A stretch of DNA of 64,000 bases from Chryseobacterium cucumeris (GTDB lineage: Bacteria; Bacteroidota; Bacteroidia; Flavobacteriales; Weeksellaceae): contig NZ_CP068760.1 of assembly GCF_016775705.1 (NCBI RefSeq), positions 2,046,001-2,110,000 of the forward strand. The letters run 5' to 3'. Of the stretch, positions 32,574-41,728 are shown piece after piece; the first letter of the stretch is position 1; each line of letters opens with the position of its first letter. The notes below the pieces were generated by a model. That model searched no databases. It saw only the letters and a list, made by a program, of their open reading frames with translations, and was not told where the DNA came from. A program made the position numbers and the translations under genes.

Positions 32574-34367
32574 ATGAAACAAATTTTATCTTTTTTTCTT
32601 TTAAGCGTTGCATTTATGAGCGCTTTGGCACAGGCTCCGGCTGGATATTATAACCAATCGCCAACCTTAACAGGTGCAGCTCTGAAAACAGCTCTGAAAA
32701 CTATTATCAGCAACGGACATATAGACAATGGCTATGGAGGTTTATGGACTGGCTATGCCACTACTGACCGTGATTATTTTTATGAAAATGACGGAACAAT
32801 TCTGGATATTTATTCTGAAAACCCCAATGGAACGGATCAGTATAATTTCACCCTGGGAACCAGTCAGTGCGGATCTGCCGGATATTCTAATGAAGGTGAC
32901 TGCTACAACAGAGAGCACGTTGTTCCTCAAAGTTTGTTCAACAATGCTTCCCCAATGGTCGCTGACATTCATTTTATTCGTGCTACAGACGGAAAAGTAA
33001 ACGGAATGAGATCCAACTATCCTTTCGGAATTGTAGGAACCCCTTCTTTTACTTCGAAAAACGGATCAAAATTAGGAAATTCTGTATCAGCAGGATATGC
33101 AGGTACCGTATTTGAACCCATTGATGCTTTCAAAGGAGACATCGCAAGAATGATTCTTTATTTTGTAACAAGATATGAGGATAAACTTCCTAACTTCACT
33201 TCCGGTGATATGCTTGGCAACACAGCATTTCCGGGATTACAGCCCTGGGCACTTAATCAGTATTTAGCGTGGAATGCAATGGATCCGGTATCGCCGGAAG
33301 AAATTGCCAGAAACAATGCTTCTTATACTTACCAGGGAAACAGAAACCCTTTCATTGATCACCCTGAATATGTTACCCAGATCTGGGGAGCTCCGGTTAT
33401 TGACAGCCAGGCTCCTACAGCAGCAACCAACCTTGTTGCCAGCAATCCAACTTCAAACTCTATTGCTTTAAGCTGGACAGCTGCAACAGATAACGTGGGA
33501 GTAACTTCTTACCAGATTTACGCCAACGGAACATTAAAAGCTACTGTTTCAGGGACAACTACATCTACTATTGTTTCAGGATTATCTCCGCTTACTCAAT
33601 ATACATTCTATATCATTGCTAAAGATGCTTTCTCAAACTCTTCTCCACAAAGCACAACCGCTACAGAAACTACTCTTGATACACCTGCCGGAGGAGGAAG
33701 CTGCGGAACTGAAAATTTTGAAATGATCACCGGCCCTGTAAATACATACATGACAGTAAACTGGACCAACAATGGAATTTCATGGACTGCTACAGACGCA
33801 AGAGTTGACCAGACCATCAATAATAAAGCTATTACCATAAAAAATGGAACTTTAACAAGTTCAACTTTCTCAGGTGGAGTTCAGAGTTTAACATTAACAA
33901 CTCAATTGAAATTCTCCGGAAGCGCAGGATACTTCAATGTTCTTGTAAACGACGTCAATGTAGGAACTATTCCTTACAGTAATGTTGTTACTACAACTAC
34001 CATTAATAATATAAATGTAAGCGGAAATGCTGTCATTAAACTGACAAATTCTTCTCTTACCAACAGAGTGGCTCTGGATGACCTAAGCTGGACATGTTTC
34101 GGAACTACTTTGGCTACTGCTGAAAACCAAAAGGACAAATCAGACTTCACTATCTACCCTAACCCGGTAAGAAATAATGAATTATTTGTAAAAGGAGAAA
34201 ACCTTAGCAAAATTTCAAAAGCTGATATCTATGATCTTTCCGGAAAATTAATTGAAACGATCGCCAACCCTTTCAGACATTCAAATAGGATCAGCCTTAA
34301 AGGTTTGCTTAAAGGAACTTACATTCTGAAAACAGATAATTTCTCTACTAAATTTATCGTAGATTAA
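32574..34367 (+). CDS. secreted endonuclease I with FN3 domain and T9SS C-terminal signal
   Basis: The 597-residue protein begins with a Sec signal peptide (ILSFFLLSVAFMSALAQ) and an EndoI nuclease domain (about 20-280) whose catalytic motif is NREHVVPQSLF, with ADIHFIRATDGKVNGMRSN downstream. A fibronectin-III domain follows (about 280-370: SIALSWTAATDNVG), then a beta-rich region (about 380-520) and a C-terminal type IX secretion tail (FTIYPNPVRNNELFVKGEN, ending GTYILKTDNFSTKFIVD). It should be exported to the cell surface or medium and act as a non-specific DNA/RNA nuclease. Its position is monocistronic with its own promoter and terminator. Confidence 0.93.
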   Translation: MKQILSFFLLSVAFMSALAQAPAGYYNQSPTLTGAALKTALKTIISNGHIDNGYGGLWTGYATTDRDYFYENDGTILDIYSENPNGTDQYNFTLGTSQCGSAGYSNEGDCYNREHVVPQSLFNNASPMVADIHFIRATDGKVNGMRSNYPFGIVGTPSFTSKNGSKLGNSVSAGYAGTVFEPIDAFKGDIARMILYFVTRYEDKLPNFTSGDMLGNTAFPGLQPWALNQYLAWNAMDPVSPEEIARNNASYTYQGNRNPFIDHPEYVTQIWGAPVIDSQAPTAATNLVASNPTSNSIALSWTAATDNVGVTSYQIYANGTLKATVSGTTTSTIVSGLSPLTQYTFYIIAKDAFSNSSPQSTTATETTLDTPAGGGSCGTENFEMITGPVNTYMTVNWTNNGISWTATDARVDQTINNKAITIKNGTLTSSTFSGGVQSLTLTTQLKFSGSAGYFNVLVNDVNVGTIPYSNVVTTTTINNINVSGNAVIKLTNSSLTNRVALDDLSWTCFGTTLATAENQKDKSDFTIYPNPVRNNELFVKGENLSKISKADIYDLSGKLIETIANPFRHSNRISLKGLLKGTYILKTDNFSTKFIVD

Positions 34368-34390
34368 TTATTAAAAAATATTTCAAATTA

Positions 34391-34420
34391 AAAGACTGGA
34401 TTTATCCGGTCTTTTTTTTA
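34391..34420 (+). terminator. terminator after the endonuclease gene
   Basis: AAAGACTGGA and TCCGGTCTTT form a stem with one G-T pair around TTTA, followed by a T run that ends 11 nt before the aroE ATG. Confidence 0.8.
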
Positions 34421-34430
34421 CTTTTGATAG

Positions 34431-35168
34431 ATGGATTCCAATAAAAAATTAGGATTGATAGGACGAAACATTTCCTATTCTTTTTCTAAAAAATTCTTCG
34501 AAAACAAGTTCCAAAAGCTCATGCTGAAGAACTTCTCCTACGATATTTTTGATCTGAACGAAATTAATGAAGTAGAAAACCTTTTTGCTTCTCCGGACCT
34601 TTTAGGTTTCAATGTAACGATTCCTTACAAAGAAAAAATAATAGATTATCTGGATGAATTAAGTGATGAAGCGGAGAAAATAGGCGCCGTAAACTGCGTT
34701 CTTATTCAGGATGGTAAGAAAACCGGCTATAATACAGATGCATTCGGTTTTGAAAAGACGCTTCTTTTGCACAGAAAACCTTCACAGGATAAAGCTTTGA
34801 TTTTAGGAAACGGAGGAGCTGCAAAAGCCGTAAAATATGCATTGGACAAACACAGTATTCCTTCAGTCACCATTTCCAGAAGTACGGAAATCAATTTTGA
34901 AAATCTTGATCAGGAAACTGTTGCTGAACATAAAATTATCATTCAGTGTACGCCGGTAGGTACTTTTCCCAATGTGAAAGACTGTCTTAATTTTCCTTTT
35001 GACGGGCTTTCTTCAGATCATCTGGTTATCGACCTGATTTACAATCCCAATTACACCCAATTCATTATCAATGCCTCTGAAAAAGGAGCAAAAACTGTGA
35101 ATGGCTATTATATGCTTGAACAGCAAGCAGAAAAAGCCTGGGAAATTTGGAATTTTCAAAAAAAATAA
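34431..35168 (+). CDS. aroE: shikimate dehydrogenase
   Basis: The 245-residue enzyme reduces 3-dehydroshikimate with NADPH in aromatic amino-acid synthesis. It has the substrate-binding NISYSFSKKFF, GFNVTIPYKEKI (catalytic Lys), GAVNCVLI and YNTDAFGF, then the nucleotide-binding LGNGGAAKAV and the Asp/Asn-containing region near CTPVGTFPN. It follows the endonuclease terminator, and the next gene is 74 nt downstream. It is slightly shorter than the E. coli enzyme, as in many Bacteroidota. Confidence 0.94.
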   Translation: MDSNKKLGLIGRNISYSFSKKFFENKFQKLMLKNFSYDIFDLNEINEVENLFASPDLLGFNVTIPYKEKIIDYLDELSDEAEKIGAVNCVLIQDGKKTGYNTDAFGFEKTLLLHRKPSQDKALILGNGGAAKAVKYALDKHSIPSVTISRSTEINFENLDQETVAEHKIIIQCTPVGTFPNVKDCLNFPFDGLSSDHLVIDLIYNPNYTQFIINASEKGAKTVNGYYMLEQQAEKAWEIWNFQKK

Positions 35169-35242
35169 CATAAATTAGTACTTTAATTGGCCTTACAGCT
35201 ATATTTAAAGGATATTAATGCCACTCACATAAAAGATTTGCT

Positions 35243-37042
35243 ATGACTACAGAAAACAATCTTTCTGAAAACGAAGAAAAGAAAAATCCTAACGAAGTAT
35301 CTCAGGACACATCAGAAAACACGGTTTCTCATGATGCAAACCACCATGACGATGATACAGAACATCTGGATGAACATGAAGAAGAAATTTCCCTTGCCGA
35401 TGCTTTAAAGGAAATGGAAAAAATCATCAACACTCCCAACGCCGGTGAGAATTTCAAAAGATTCAATCAGCTGAAGGAAAAAGCAAGTCATTATATCCAT
35501 GATGAAGTGGAAGATAAAAAGCATGAATATGTAGAAGCCGGAAATCCTGCTGAAAATTTCAGCTATGAACATCCATCTCAGGCAAAATATTCTGCATTGG
35601 TTAATATCTTCAAGGAAAAACATGATGACTTCCAGAAAGGACAGGAAGAAGAACAAAAGAAGAATCTGGACCACCGCCAAAGTATTATCGAAAGACTTAA
35701 AAATCTATACACAAGCTCTGAACCGGGAATCAATCTTTTCAAATCTATTCGCGAGATTAAAGAAGACTGGTCAAAAGCCGGACAGGTTGCCAAGTCTGAA
35801 TTCAAAATTCTTAATAATAATTATTTCCACCATCTGAATCAGTTTTATCAGATGCTGGATCTGAATAAAGAATTTCTGGAACAGGAATACAGCCACAACC
35901 TGGAAAAGAGAGAGCATATCATTGCCCGTGCCAAAGAGCTTGAAAATGAGCCTGTAATTCAGAAAGCGTTAAACGAGCTTCAATATCTTCATAAACTCTG
36001 GAAAGAAGAAGCAGAGCCTGTTGCTGAAGAGTTCCGCGAAAAAACATGGGAGGAATTCAAAGAAATTTCCAACAAAATTCACGAAAGGAAGTCTGAACTT
36101 TCCGCATCCATTGAAAAAGAACAGACTGTAAACCTTGAAAAGAAGAATGAGATCATCGCTGAGATCAAGAAACTGTCTGAACCTTCGGAAACGCCCAACC
36201 ACAACTACTGGCAGAATGCCATCAAAAGAGTGGAAGATCTGCGTTCTGAATTCTTAAAAACAGGAAGCGTTCCAAGAAAACTTTCCAATCAAAACTGGAA
36301 TGATTTCAAAACGACACTAAGAGGCTTTAATACAACGAAAAATAATTACTACAAATCGTTGAAAGGTTCTCAACAGGCGAATCTTGAAGAAAAATTAAAA
36401 CTGATCCAGACTGCACAGGACAATATGAATAACGAGGAATGGGATATCGCCGTTCCGTTATTCAAAAAACTTCAGGAAGACTGGAAAAAAATCGGCCACG
36501 TTCCAAAGAGCATGACAAATAAGATATGGGATGAATTCCGTGACGCCTGTAATGCATTCTTCAACAATTACAGAGAGAAGAGCAATACTTCTACCGACAA
36601 CTGGAAGGAAAACTATAAAAACAAGAAAGCACTTCTTGATGAACTGAAAGAAGTTTCCAATGAAGAAGGAAGCATCGAAAGAATTGAGCAGATCAAAACT
36701 TCATGGAATAACATCGGAAAAGTTCCGAGAGACAAAATTTCAATCAACTCTGAATTCAACAAAACATTAAGAGAGAAACTGAAAATAAATAAAATCAACG
36801 AGCTTGAACTGAAAGAAGAAGGTTTATCTGAAAATCAGCTTACCGATAAAGCAAGAAAGATCAAAAATCAAATCTCTGACCTTGAGGCAGAAATCGTTAA
36901 ACTGGAAAACAACCTTTCTTTCTTCAACAAACCTTCGAGAGAAAACCCTCTGTTGAAAGATACTTACAACACGATTGATGAGAAAAAGGCTCATCTTGAA
37001 ACATTAAAACAAAATCTCCACAGCATTATCAGCGGAGAATAA
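35243..37042 (+). CDS. DUF349 repeat protein
   Basis: The 599-residue soluble protein is highly charged. After an acidic low-complexity start (residues 1-50, His/Asp/Glu rich), it carries several copies of the DUF349 unit of about 70-75 residues. Examples are the recurring patterns WKEEAEPVAEEFREKTWEEF, RKLSNQNWNDFKTTLRGF and PKSMTNKIWDEFRDACNAFF. The C-terminus is a coiled coil (DLEAEIVKLENNLSFF). DUF349 proteins are widespread and structurally helical. Their function is not established, and neighbours (aroE, ribD) do not clarify it. Confidence 0.88.
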   Translation: MTTENNLSENEEKKNPNEVSQDTSENTVSHDANHHDDDTEHLDEHEEEISLADALKEMEKIINTPNAGENFKRFNQLKEKASHYIHDEVEDKKHEYVEAGNPAENFSYEHPSQAKYSALVNIFKEKHDDFQKGQEEEQKKNLDHRQSIIERLKNLYTSSEPGINLFKSIREIKEDWSKAGQVAKSEFKILNNNYFHHLNQFYQMLDLNKEFLEQEYSHNLEKREHIIARAKELENEPVIQKALNELQYLHKLWKEEAEPVAEEFREKTWEEFKEISNKIHERKSELSASIEKEQTVNLEKKNEIIAEIKKLSEPSETPNHNYWQNAIKRVEDLRSEFLKTGSVPRKLSNQNWNDFKTTLRGFNTTKNNYYKSLKGSQQANLEEKLKLIQTAQDNMNNEEWDIAVPLFKKLQEDWKKIGHVPKSMTNKIWDEFRDACNAFFNNYREKSNTSTDNWKENYKNKKALLDELKEVSNEEGSIERIEQIKTSWNNIGKVPRDKISINSEFNKTLREKLKINKINELELKEEGLSENQLTDKARKIKNQISDLEAEIVKLENNLSFFNKPSRENPLLKDTYNTIDEKKAHLETLKQNLHSIISGE

Positions 37043-37059
37043 TACATAACAAAATGAAT

Positions 37060-37099
37060 AAAGGCGGAGCAAAGCAATTTGTCTTCGCTTTTTCTTTTT
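37060..37099 (+). terminator. probable terminator after the DUF349 gene
   Basis: AAAGGCGGAG and CTTCGCTTTT form a 10-bp stem with two G-T pairs and a 13-nt loop, followed by a T-rich tract ending just before the ribD ATG. Confidence 0.55.
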
Positions 37100-37106
37100 A
37101 TAAAAC

Positions 37107-38132
37107 ATGAACAACGACGAATTTTATATTAAAAGATGTATCGAGCTGGCTCAAAAAGCTCTTGGCAACACGTATCCCAATCCTCTTGTAGGAAGCGTCA
37201 TAGTGTATAATGGGGAAATTATAGGTGAAGGATATCATCATAAGGCGGGAGAAAACCACGCAGAAATCAATGCCATCAATTCCGTTAAAAATAAAGATCT
37301 GATCCCGGAATCAACGATCTATGTATCTCTCGAACCGTGCGCCCATTATGGCAAGACACCGCCTTGTGCTTTAAAGATTAAAGAACTGGGCTTTAAAAAA
37401 GTGGTGATTGGTGCTATGGATTCCCATGACAAAGTGAACGGCAAGGGAAAAAAAATCATTCAGGATGCTGGAATTGAAGCCGTATCAGGAATTCTTGAAA
37501 AAGAATGCATTGAACTGAACAAAAGATTTTTCACCTACCACGAAAAGAAAAGACCCTATATCATTTTAAAATGGGCAGAATCCGGTGATGGTTTTCTTGA
37601 TAAAGATTTTAAACCGACTGCTGTTTCAAACTCGTTAGTGAATCAGTTTGTTCACCAGTTAAGAGCTGACGAGCATGCCATTTTAGTAGGAACTCAAACT
37701 GCATTAAATGACAATCCAAGCCTTACCGTAAGAAATGCAGAAGGAGTAAACCCTGTCCGGATTTTAATTGATTTTGATCTAAAAGTTCCTGCCAGCTTCA
37801 ATATTTATAACAATGAAGCAAGAACATTGGTTTTAAATTCTGTGAAAGAAGGTTCTGAAGGACATATTCAATTCATTAAAATCAACAAGGCTGATTTTCT
37901 GGCTGAACTCACCGAGGTATTGTATAAAGAACAGATACAGTCAGTTATTATCGAGGGCGGCCGTTTTACGCTGCAGGAATTTATTAATGCAGGTCTCTGG
38001 GATGAAGCAATAGTGATAAAAAATAAAAATCTTATCCTTGAAAATGGTACAAAAGCCCCCGAATTCAATTATACACCTACTAAAGTTGAAAACTTCAGAG
38101 ATAATACGATCTCATTTTTCAAACAAAAATAA
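37107..38132 (+). CDS. ribD: bifunctional riboflavin deaminase/reductase
   Basis: The 341-residue protein joins an N-terminal cytidine-deaminase-fold domain (zinc motif ENHAEINAI near residue 52, then CAHYGKTPPC) to a C-terminal DHFR-like reductase (LKWAESGDGFLDKD, DEHAILVGTQTALNDNPSLT, SVIIEGGRFTLQEF). Together they deaminate and reduce the pyrimidine intermediate early in riboflavin synthesis. No other rib genes are adjacent. A terminator hairpin follows the stop. Confidence 0.95.
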   Translation: MNNDEFYIKRCIELAQKALGNTYPNPLVGSVIVYNGEIIGEGYHHKAGENHAEINAINSVKNKDLIPESTIYVSLEPCAHYGKTPPCALKIKELGFKKVVIGAMDSHDKVNGKGKKIIQDAGIEAVSGILEKECIELNKRFFTYHEKKRPYIILKWAESGDGFLDKDFKPTAVSNSLVNQFVHQLRADEHAILVGTQTALNDNPSLTVRNAEGVNPVRILIDFDLKVPASFNIYNNEARTLVLNSVKEGSEGHIQFIKINKADFLAELTEVLYKEQIQSVIIEGGRFTLQEFINAGLWDEAIVIKNKNLILENGTKAPEFNYTPTKVENFRDNTISFFKQK

Positions 38133-38137
38133 AAGAA

Positions 38138-38159
38138 AAGCCGTCTAAACTGACGGCTT
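38138..38159 (+). terminator. terminator hairpin after ribD
   Basis: AAGCCGTC and GACGGCTT form a perfect 8-bp stem with a 6-nt loop. The T-tract is short, so termination may be partial. Confidence 0.6.
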
Positions 38160-38196
38160 AATTTATGATCATGGTGCAGAATCGTAAAGCATTTAA

Positions 38197-38204
38197 TATT
38201 TTTG
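38197..38204 (+). promoter_or_regulatory. -7 promoter element of the YigZ-family gene
   Basis: TATTTTTG matches TAnnTTTG exactly and lies 23 nt before the ATG at 38228. This placement supports 38228 over the longer start at 38165, which would put the promoter inside the reading frame. Confidence 0.5.
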
Positions 38205-38227
38205 CATCAACAAAGCAGGAACCTCCA

Positions 38228-38833
38228 ATGACGTTTGAATATAAAACCATAGAAAAACCCATAGAAAATACTCTTTTAAAAGAAAAAGGGAGCAAATTCA
38301 TCGGATTTGCTTTCCCGGTAACCAATGAAAAAGAATTAAAGAGTGCGCTGGAAAAGATCAGAGAAGAACATCCGAAAGCTACTCATCACTGCTATGCCTT
38401 CAGAATGGGATTAAATGGTGAAAATTACCGTGCCAATGATGATGGTGAGCCTTCCGGAAGTGCAGGTTTGCCAATTTACAACCAGCTTCTGGCTAATGAA
38501 ATCACGAATGTGCTTGTCATTGTTGTCCGTTATTACGGGGGAACCAAATTAGGGGTTTCAGGATTGGTAAAAACCTATAAAGAATCGGCAAAGATCACAT
38601 TGGAAGAAGCCAGCATCATTACCAGAGAACTGGAAATAGAAGTAGAGATCAGGTTCAACTTCAATCAGCAGAATACGATTTTCACCTTGCTTTCAAAATT
38701 TGATGCTAAAGTTTTGAACTTCGATGCGAATGAAAACTGTATTCTTACCGCTTCACTGAAACTGGCACAAAAAGAAAGCATCTCAGAAAAGCTTTCCGAG
38801 ATGCAATATGTTTCATTTGAATTTAATGATTAA
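38228..38833 (+). CDS. IMPACT/YigZ family protein
   Basis: I take the ATG at 38228 (201 residues); the frame opens at 38165 but the promoter lies in between. The protein has the UPF0029 signatures YKTIEKPIENTLLKEKGSKF, RANDDGEPSGSAGLPIYNQ and VVRYYGGTKLGVSGLVKTYK, followed by a DUF1949-like C-terminal domain. YigZ/IMPACT proteins are linked to translation control and co-translational regulation in eukaryotes, and their bacterial role is unclear. The stop codon overlaps the convergent peptidase gene by 4 nt. Confidence 0.9.
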   Translation: MTFEYKTIEKPIENTLLKEKGSKFIGFAFPVTNEKELKSALEKIREEHPKATHHCYAFRMGLNGENYRANDDGEPSGSAGLPIYNQLLANEITNVLVIVVRYYGGTKLGVSGLVKTYKESAKITLEEASIITRELEIEVEIRFNFNQQNTIFTLLSKFDAKVLNFDANENCILTASLKLAQKESISEKLSEMQYVSFEFND

Positions 38834-39540
38834 TCCCTTCTTCCTCCAAGAAGCAAAGATGCCCAGTAAAGAAGCTGTGCCAGAGAGCCTAAGGCTGCCA
38901 CCACGTAAGTTCTTGCTGCCCATTTCAAACTATCCTGTACTCCAACAAATTCTTCTGCAGTTACAGTTCCCGTGTCTTTAAGCCACTTCATTGCCCTGTT
39001 ACTCGCATCGTATTCTACAGGAAGCGTTACAAAAGCAAAAAGAGTGGTCATCGCAAACATTGCTACTCCGATGGCAAGAACAGTCGTATTTCCATTTGGG
39101 TTTTCAATTGTTCTTGATGCCGCCATTACTGCGATACCCGCAATAAGAACAAACTGCATCAGATTAGAACTAATATTTACAATCGGAACCAGTTTTGAAC
39201 GTAAATTCAGCATAGAATATCCTACCGCATGCTGCACTGCATGTCCGCACTCGTGAGCTGCTACTGCCGCTGCCGCTGCATTTCTCTGCATATAAACTCC
39301 TTCCGAAAGGTTCACTGTTTTATCTGCCGGATTATAGTGGTCCGTCAACTGCCCGGGTACTGATATTACCTGAACATCATTTATCCCGTTATCTCTCAAC
39401 ATCTTTTCCGCTACTTCTTTGCCTGAAAGGCCATTTCGAAGGTGTACATTGGAATAATATTCAAATTTCGATTTCAATCTGGACGAAACCCACCAGCTCA
39501 CCAACATTGAAATACCAATAATGATATAATAACCCACCAT
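38830..39540 (-). CDS. membrane zinc metallopeptidase (YugP-like)
   Basis: The 236-residue protein has an N-terminal membrane segment (YYIIIGISMLVSWWV), the zinc-binding motif AAHECGHAVQHAVGYSML, and three further membrane segments (FVLIAGIAVMAAS, VLAIGVAMFAMTTLFAFVTLPVEYDA, AALGSLAQLLYWASLLL). This is the neutral zinc metallopeptidase family typified by B. subtilis YugP. Substrates are unknown. It is convergent with the YigZ gene. Confidence 0.9.
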   Translation of the reverse strand: MVGYYIIIGISMLVSWWVSSRLKSKFEYYSNVHLRNGLSGKEVAEKMLRDNGINDVQVISVPGQLTDHYNPADKTVNLSEGVYMQRNAAAAAVAAHECGHAVQHAVGYSMLNLRSKLVPIVNISSNLMQFVLIAGIAVMAASRTIENPNGNTTVLAIGVAMFAMTTLFAFVTLPVEYDASNRAMKWLKDTGTVTAEEFVGVQDSLKWAARTYVVAALGSLAQLLYWASLLLGGRRD

Positions 39541-39613
39541 TTTATATAAATTTTGTGTTTAATTTTACCCATAATCATATAAAAACTGTGCCAAAGTATA
39601 CGATATTATTATT

Positions 39614-39621
39614 TATATTTG
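39614..39621 (+). promoter_or_regulatory. -7 promoter element of the GNAT-like gene
   Basis: TATATTTG matches TAnnTTTG and lies 23 nt before the ATG at 39645. Confidence 0.45.
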
Positions 39622-39644
39622 TCCTTTAATTCCTCTCAAAAAAC

Positions 39645-40772
39645 ATGTCTACAGTTTCAATTATTGAAGTAAAAACAGCGGGTCAGCTCAAGCAATTCGT
39701 AAAGTTTCCGATGGATTTGTATAAAAACAATCCCTACTATGTTCCGTCTTTTATCAATGACGAAATCAACATCTGGAATGCTGATGAAAATCCTGCGCTT
39801 CAATATTCTGAGGCAAAACAGTATCTTGCCTATAAGAATGACAGGATTGTAGGAAGAATTGCCGTTCTGATCAATCATAAGGAAGAGAGAGAATTAGGAA
39901 TTAAAAAAGTTCGTTTCGGATGGATTGACTTTATTGATGATGCTGAAGTTTCAAAGGCATTAATTCAAAAAGCAGTTGATTACGCTAAAGAAAAAAGTAT
40001 TGACAAAATTGAAGGGCCTATGGGCTTCACCAATCTTGATAAAGCTGGAATGCTGGTAAAAGGTTTCGACCAGCTTGCAACCATGATTGGAATTTACAAC
40101 CATGCTTATTATCCTCAGCATCTTGAAAACCTGGGGTTAATCAAAGAAAAAGAATGGGTGGAGTTTGAAATCATTTTCCCTGAAACCTTGCCTGAAAAAA
40201 TCCACAAGTTCAATCAGCTTATTTCTGAAAAGTACAAACTGAGAGTTTTAAAATTCAAAACGAAAGAAGAGATTATTCAGTATGTAGATCCTATGTTTGA
40301 TCTTCTGGATGAGACTTACAAACATCTTTCTACTTACACTCCGATTTCTGATGAACAGCGTAAAACCTATAAAGAGAAATATTTCAAACTTATTGATAAA
40401 GATTTCATTGTTTGTATTGCTGATGAACACAATAATCTGATCTCCTTTGCTATTACAATGCCTTCTTATTCCAAAGCTCTGCAGAAGTCCGGTGGAAAAC
40501 TACTTCCTTTTGGCTGGTGGCATTTCTTACAAGCAGGAAAGAAAAATGACAGAGCGAACTTCTACCTGATCGGAATTCATCCGGATTATCAGAGAAGAGG
40601 AGTAACTTCTATTATTTTTAAAGAAATCTGGGATATTTTCAGAAAAAAAGGAGTAAAGTACCTTGAAACCAACCCGGAACTCGAAGAAAACAAAAGTATT
40701 CAGCTGTTGTGGCAGGATTACAATCCGGTAAATCATAAAAGAAGAAGAACGTATTCAATGAAACTCAAGTAA
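39645..40772 (+). CDS. GNAT-superfamily N-acetyltransferase-like protein
   Basis: The 375-residue protein has a double GNAT look: an N-terminal half (SIIEVKTAGQLKQFVKFP, YLAYKNDRIVGRIAVLIN) and a C-terminal acetyl-CoA-binding-like motif LIGIHPDYQRRGVTSIIFKE near residue 305-325. The middle contains EGPMGFTNLDKAGMLV. The substrate is not recognised; similar Bacteroidota proteins are annotated only as hypothetical or GNAT. It is followed after 40 nt by a small membrane protein gene. Confidence 0.8.
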   Translation: MSTVSIIEVKTAGQLKQFVKFPMDLYKNNPYYVPSFINDEINIWNADENPALQYSEAKQYLAYKNDRIVGRIAVLINHKEERELGIKKVRFGWIDFIDDAEVSKALIQKAVDYAKEKSIDKIEGPMGFTNLDKAGMLVKGFDQLATMIGIYNHAYYPQHLENLGLIKEKEWVEFEIIFPETLPEKIHKFNQLISEKYKLRVLKFKTKEEIIQYVDPMFDLLDETYKHLSTYTPISDEQRKTYKEKYFKLIDKDFIVCIADEHNNLISFAITMPSYSKALQKSGGKLLPFGWWHFLQAGKKNDRANFYLIGIHPDYQRRGVTSIIFKEIWDIFRKKGVKYLETNPELEENKSIQLLWQDYNPVNHKRRRTYSMKLK

Positions 40773-40812
40773 GTGATAATCTATCTTATATAACACCTAA
40801 ACTTTGAATTTT

Positions 40813-40989
40813 ATGAAACCACAGCTCATTATATTTGCTATTTTAATTGCTGGATTTATCAGTTATAATATCTTTTTCCAGTCACCTGATGACAAAACAA
40901 ACACCGTAATCAATATTCTTTTTGCTAGTATTCTTTTTGGATATATTTCCTTTATGGCCTATACTCTTTTGAAAAAAATGAAAAAATAG
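40813..40989 (+). CDS. small two-TM membrane protein
   Basis: From the ATG at 40813 it encodes 58 residues. The frame can extend by three codons to a TTG. Two hydrophobic segments (LIIFAILIAGFISYNIFF and INILFASILFGYISFMAYTLL) flank a short polar loop (QSPDDKTNT), and the C-terminus is basic (KKMKK). No family is recognised. It may share a transcript with the GNAT-like gene. Confidence 0.65.
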   Translation: MKPQLIIFAILIAGFISYNIFFQSPDDKTNTVINILFASILFGYISFMAYTLLKKMKK

Positions 40990-41231
40990 ACGATAACCAT
41001 AGCCCAATAGGTCATTTAATCACTTGTTTTTATTCCTCAATAAATAAATTCAAAATATCCACGATATACATGATGGGATGCAATTTTTCCAGAGTTACTA
41101 CAAAAAAAGGGGAAAAACACCACAAAAAAATAATCATAAAAAGCTAATTTTTATTGATTCTAAATTACCGGTTTAGCTCATTTTAATCCGACTTTTAAGC
41201 TGATAAATTTCATGCTTTCTTGTTTATTCGC

Positions 41232-41239
41232 TAAATTTG
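41232..41239 (+). promoter_or_regulatory. -7 promoter element of the nuo operon
   Basis: TAAATTTG matches the consensus and lies 23 nt before the nuoA ATG. A TTTC at about 41208-41211, 20 nt upstream, may be a degenerate -33 box. The 273-base gap before nuoA contains no other feature I can recognise. Confidence 0.5.
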
Positions 41240-41262
41240 CAAATTGAGATAATAATGCAAAA

Positions 41263-41634
41263 ATGAATTTACCTGAAAGTTATATTCCAATCCTTATCCA
41301 GGCTGGTGTAGCAGTAGGATTTGTAGCGGTTTCTTTGCTTGGAGCACATTTCTTAGGTCCACAGCAGAAAAAAGGAAACTCTGTAAAAAACCAAAGCTGG
41401 GAATGTGGGGTTCCTGTAGAAGGAAACGCCAGAACACCGTTTTCTATCAAGTACTTCCTGACTGCGGTATTGTTCGTACTATTCGATATTGAAATCGTAT
41501 TCTTTTATCCTTACGCTGTAAACTTCAGAGAATTCGGTATGGAAGGTTTCCTTGCCGTGCTTACATTCGTTGCGATCTTCTTCGTAGCGTTTTTCTATGT
41601 CTGGAAACGAGGCGCACTGGATTGGGATAAATAA
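41263..41634 (+). CDS. nuoA: NADH-quinone oxidoreductase subunit A
   Basis: The 123-residue membrane subunit has three membrane segments (PILIQAGVAVGFVAVSLLG, FLTAVLFVLFDIEIVFFYPY, VLTFVAIFFVAFFYVWKRGAL) and the loop motif SWECGVPVEGNAR, typical of NuoA/ND3. It is the first gene of the operon and sits at the junction of the peripheral and membrane arms of complex I. Confidence 0.95.
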   Translation: MNLPESYIPILIQAGVAVGFVAVSLLGAHFLGPQQKKGNSVKNQSWECGVPVEGNARTPFSIKYFLTAVLFVLFDIEIVFFYPYAVNFREFGMEGFLAVLTFVAIFFVAFFYVWKRGALDWDK

Positions 41635-41728
41635 ATTTTAACATTAAAAGATTGAATAATTTAATCATTTAAAAACAGAGATGATTAAATTTATAAAAGT
41701 TTTAATCTTTAAATATCAACAAAAGAAA

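Noticed and set aside
38165..38227. N-terminal extension of the YigZ-family protein
   Set aside because: A perfect -7 element lies at 38197-38204 inside it, and the family fold starts at the downstream ATG.
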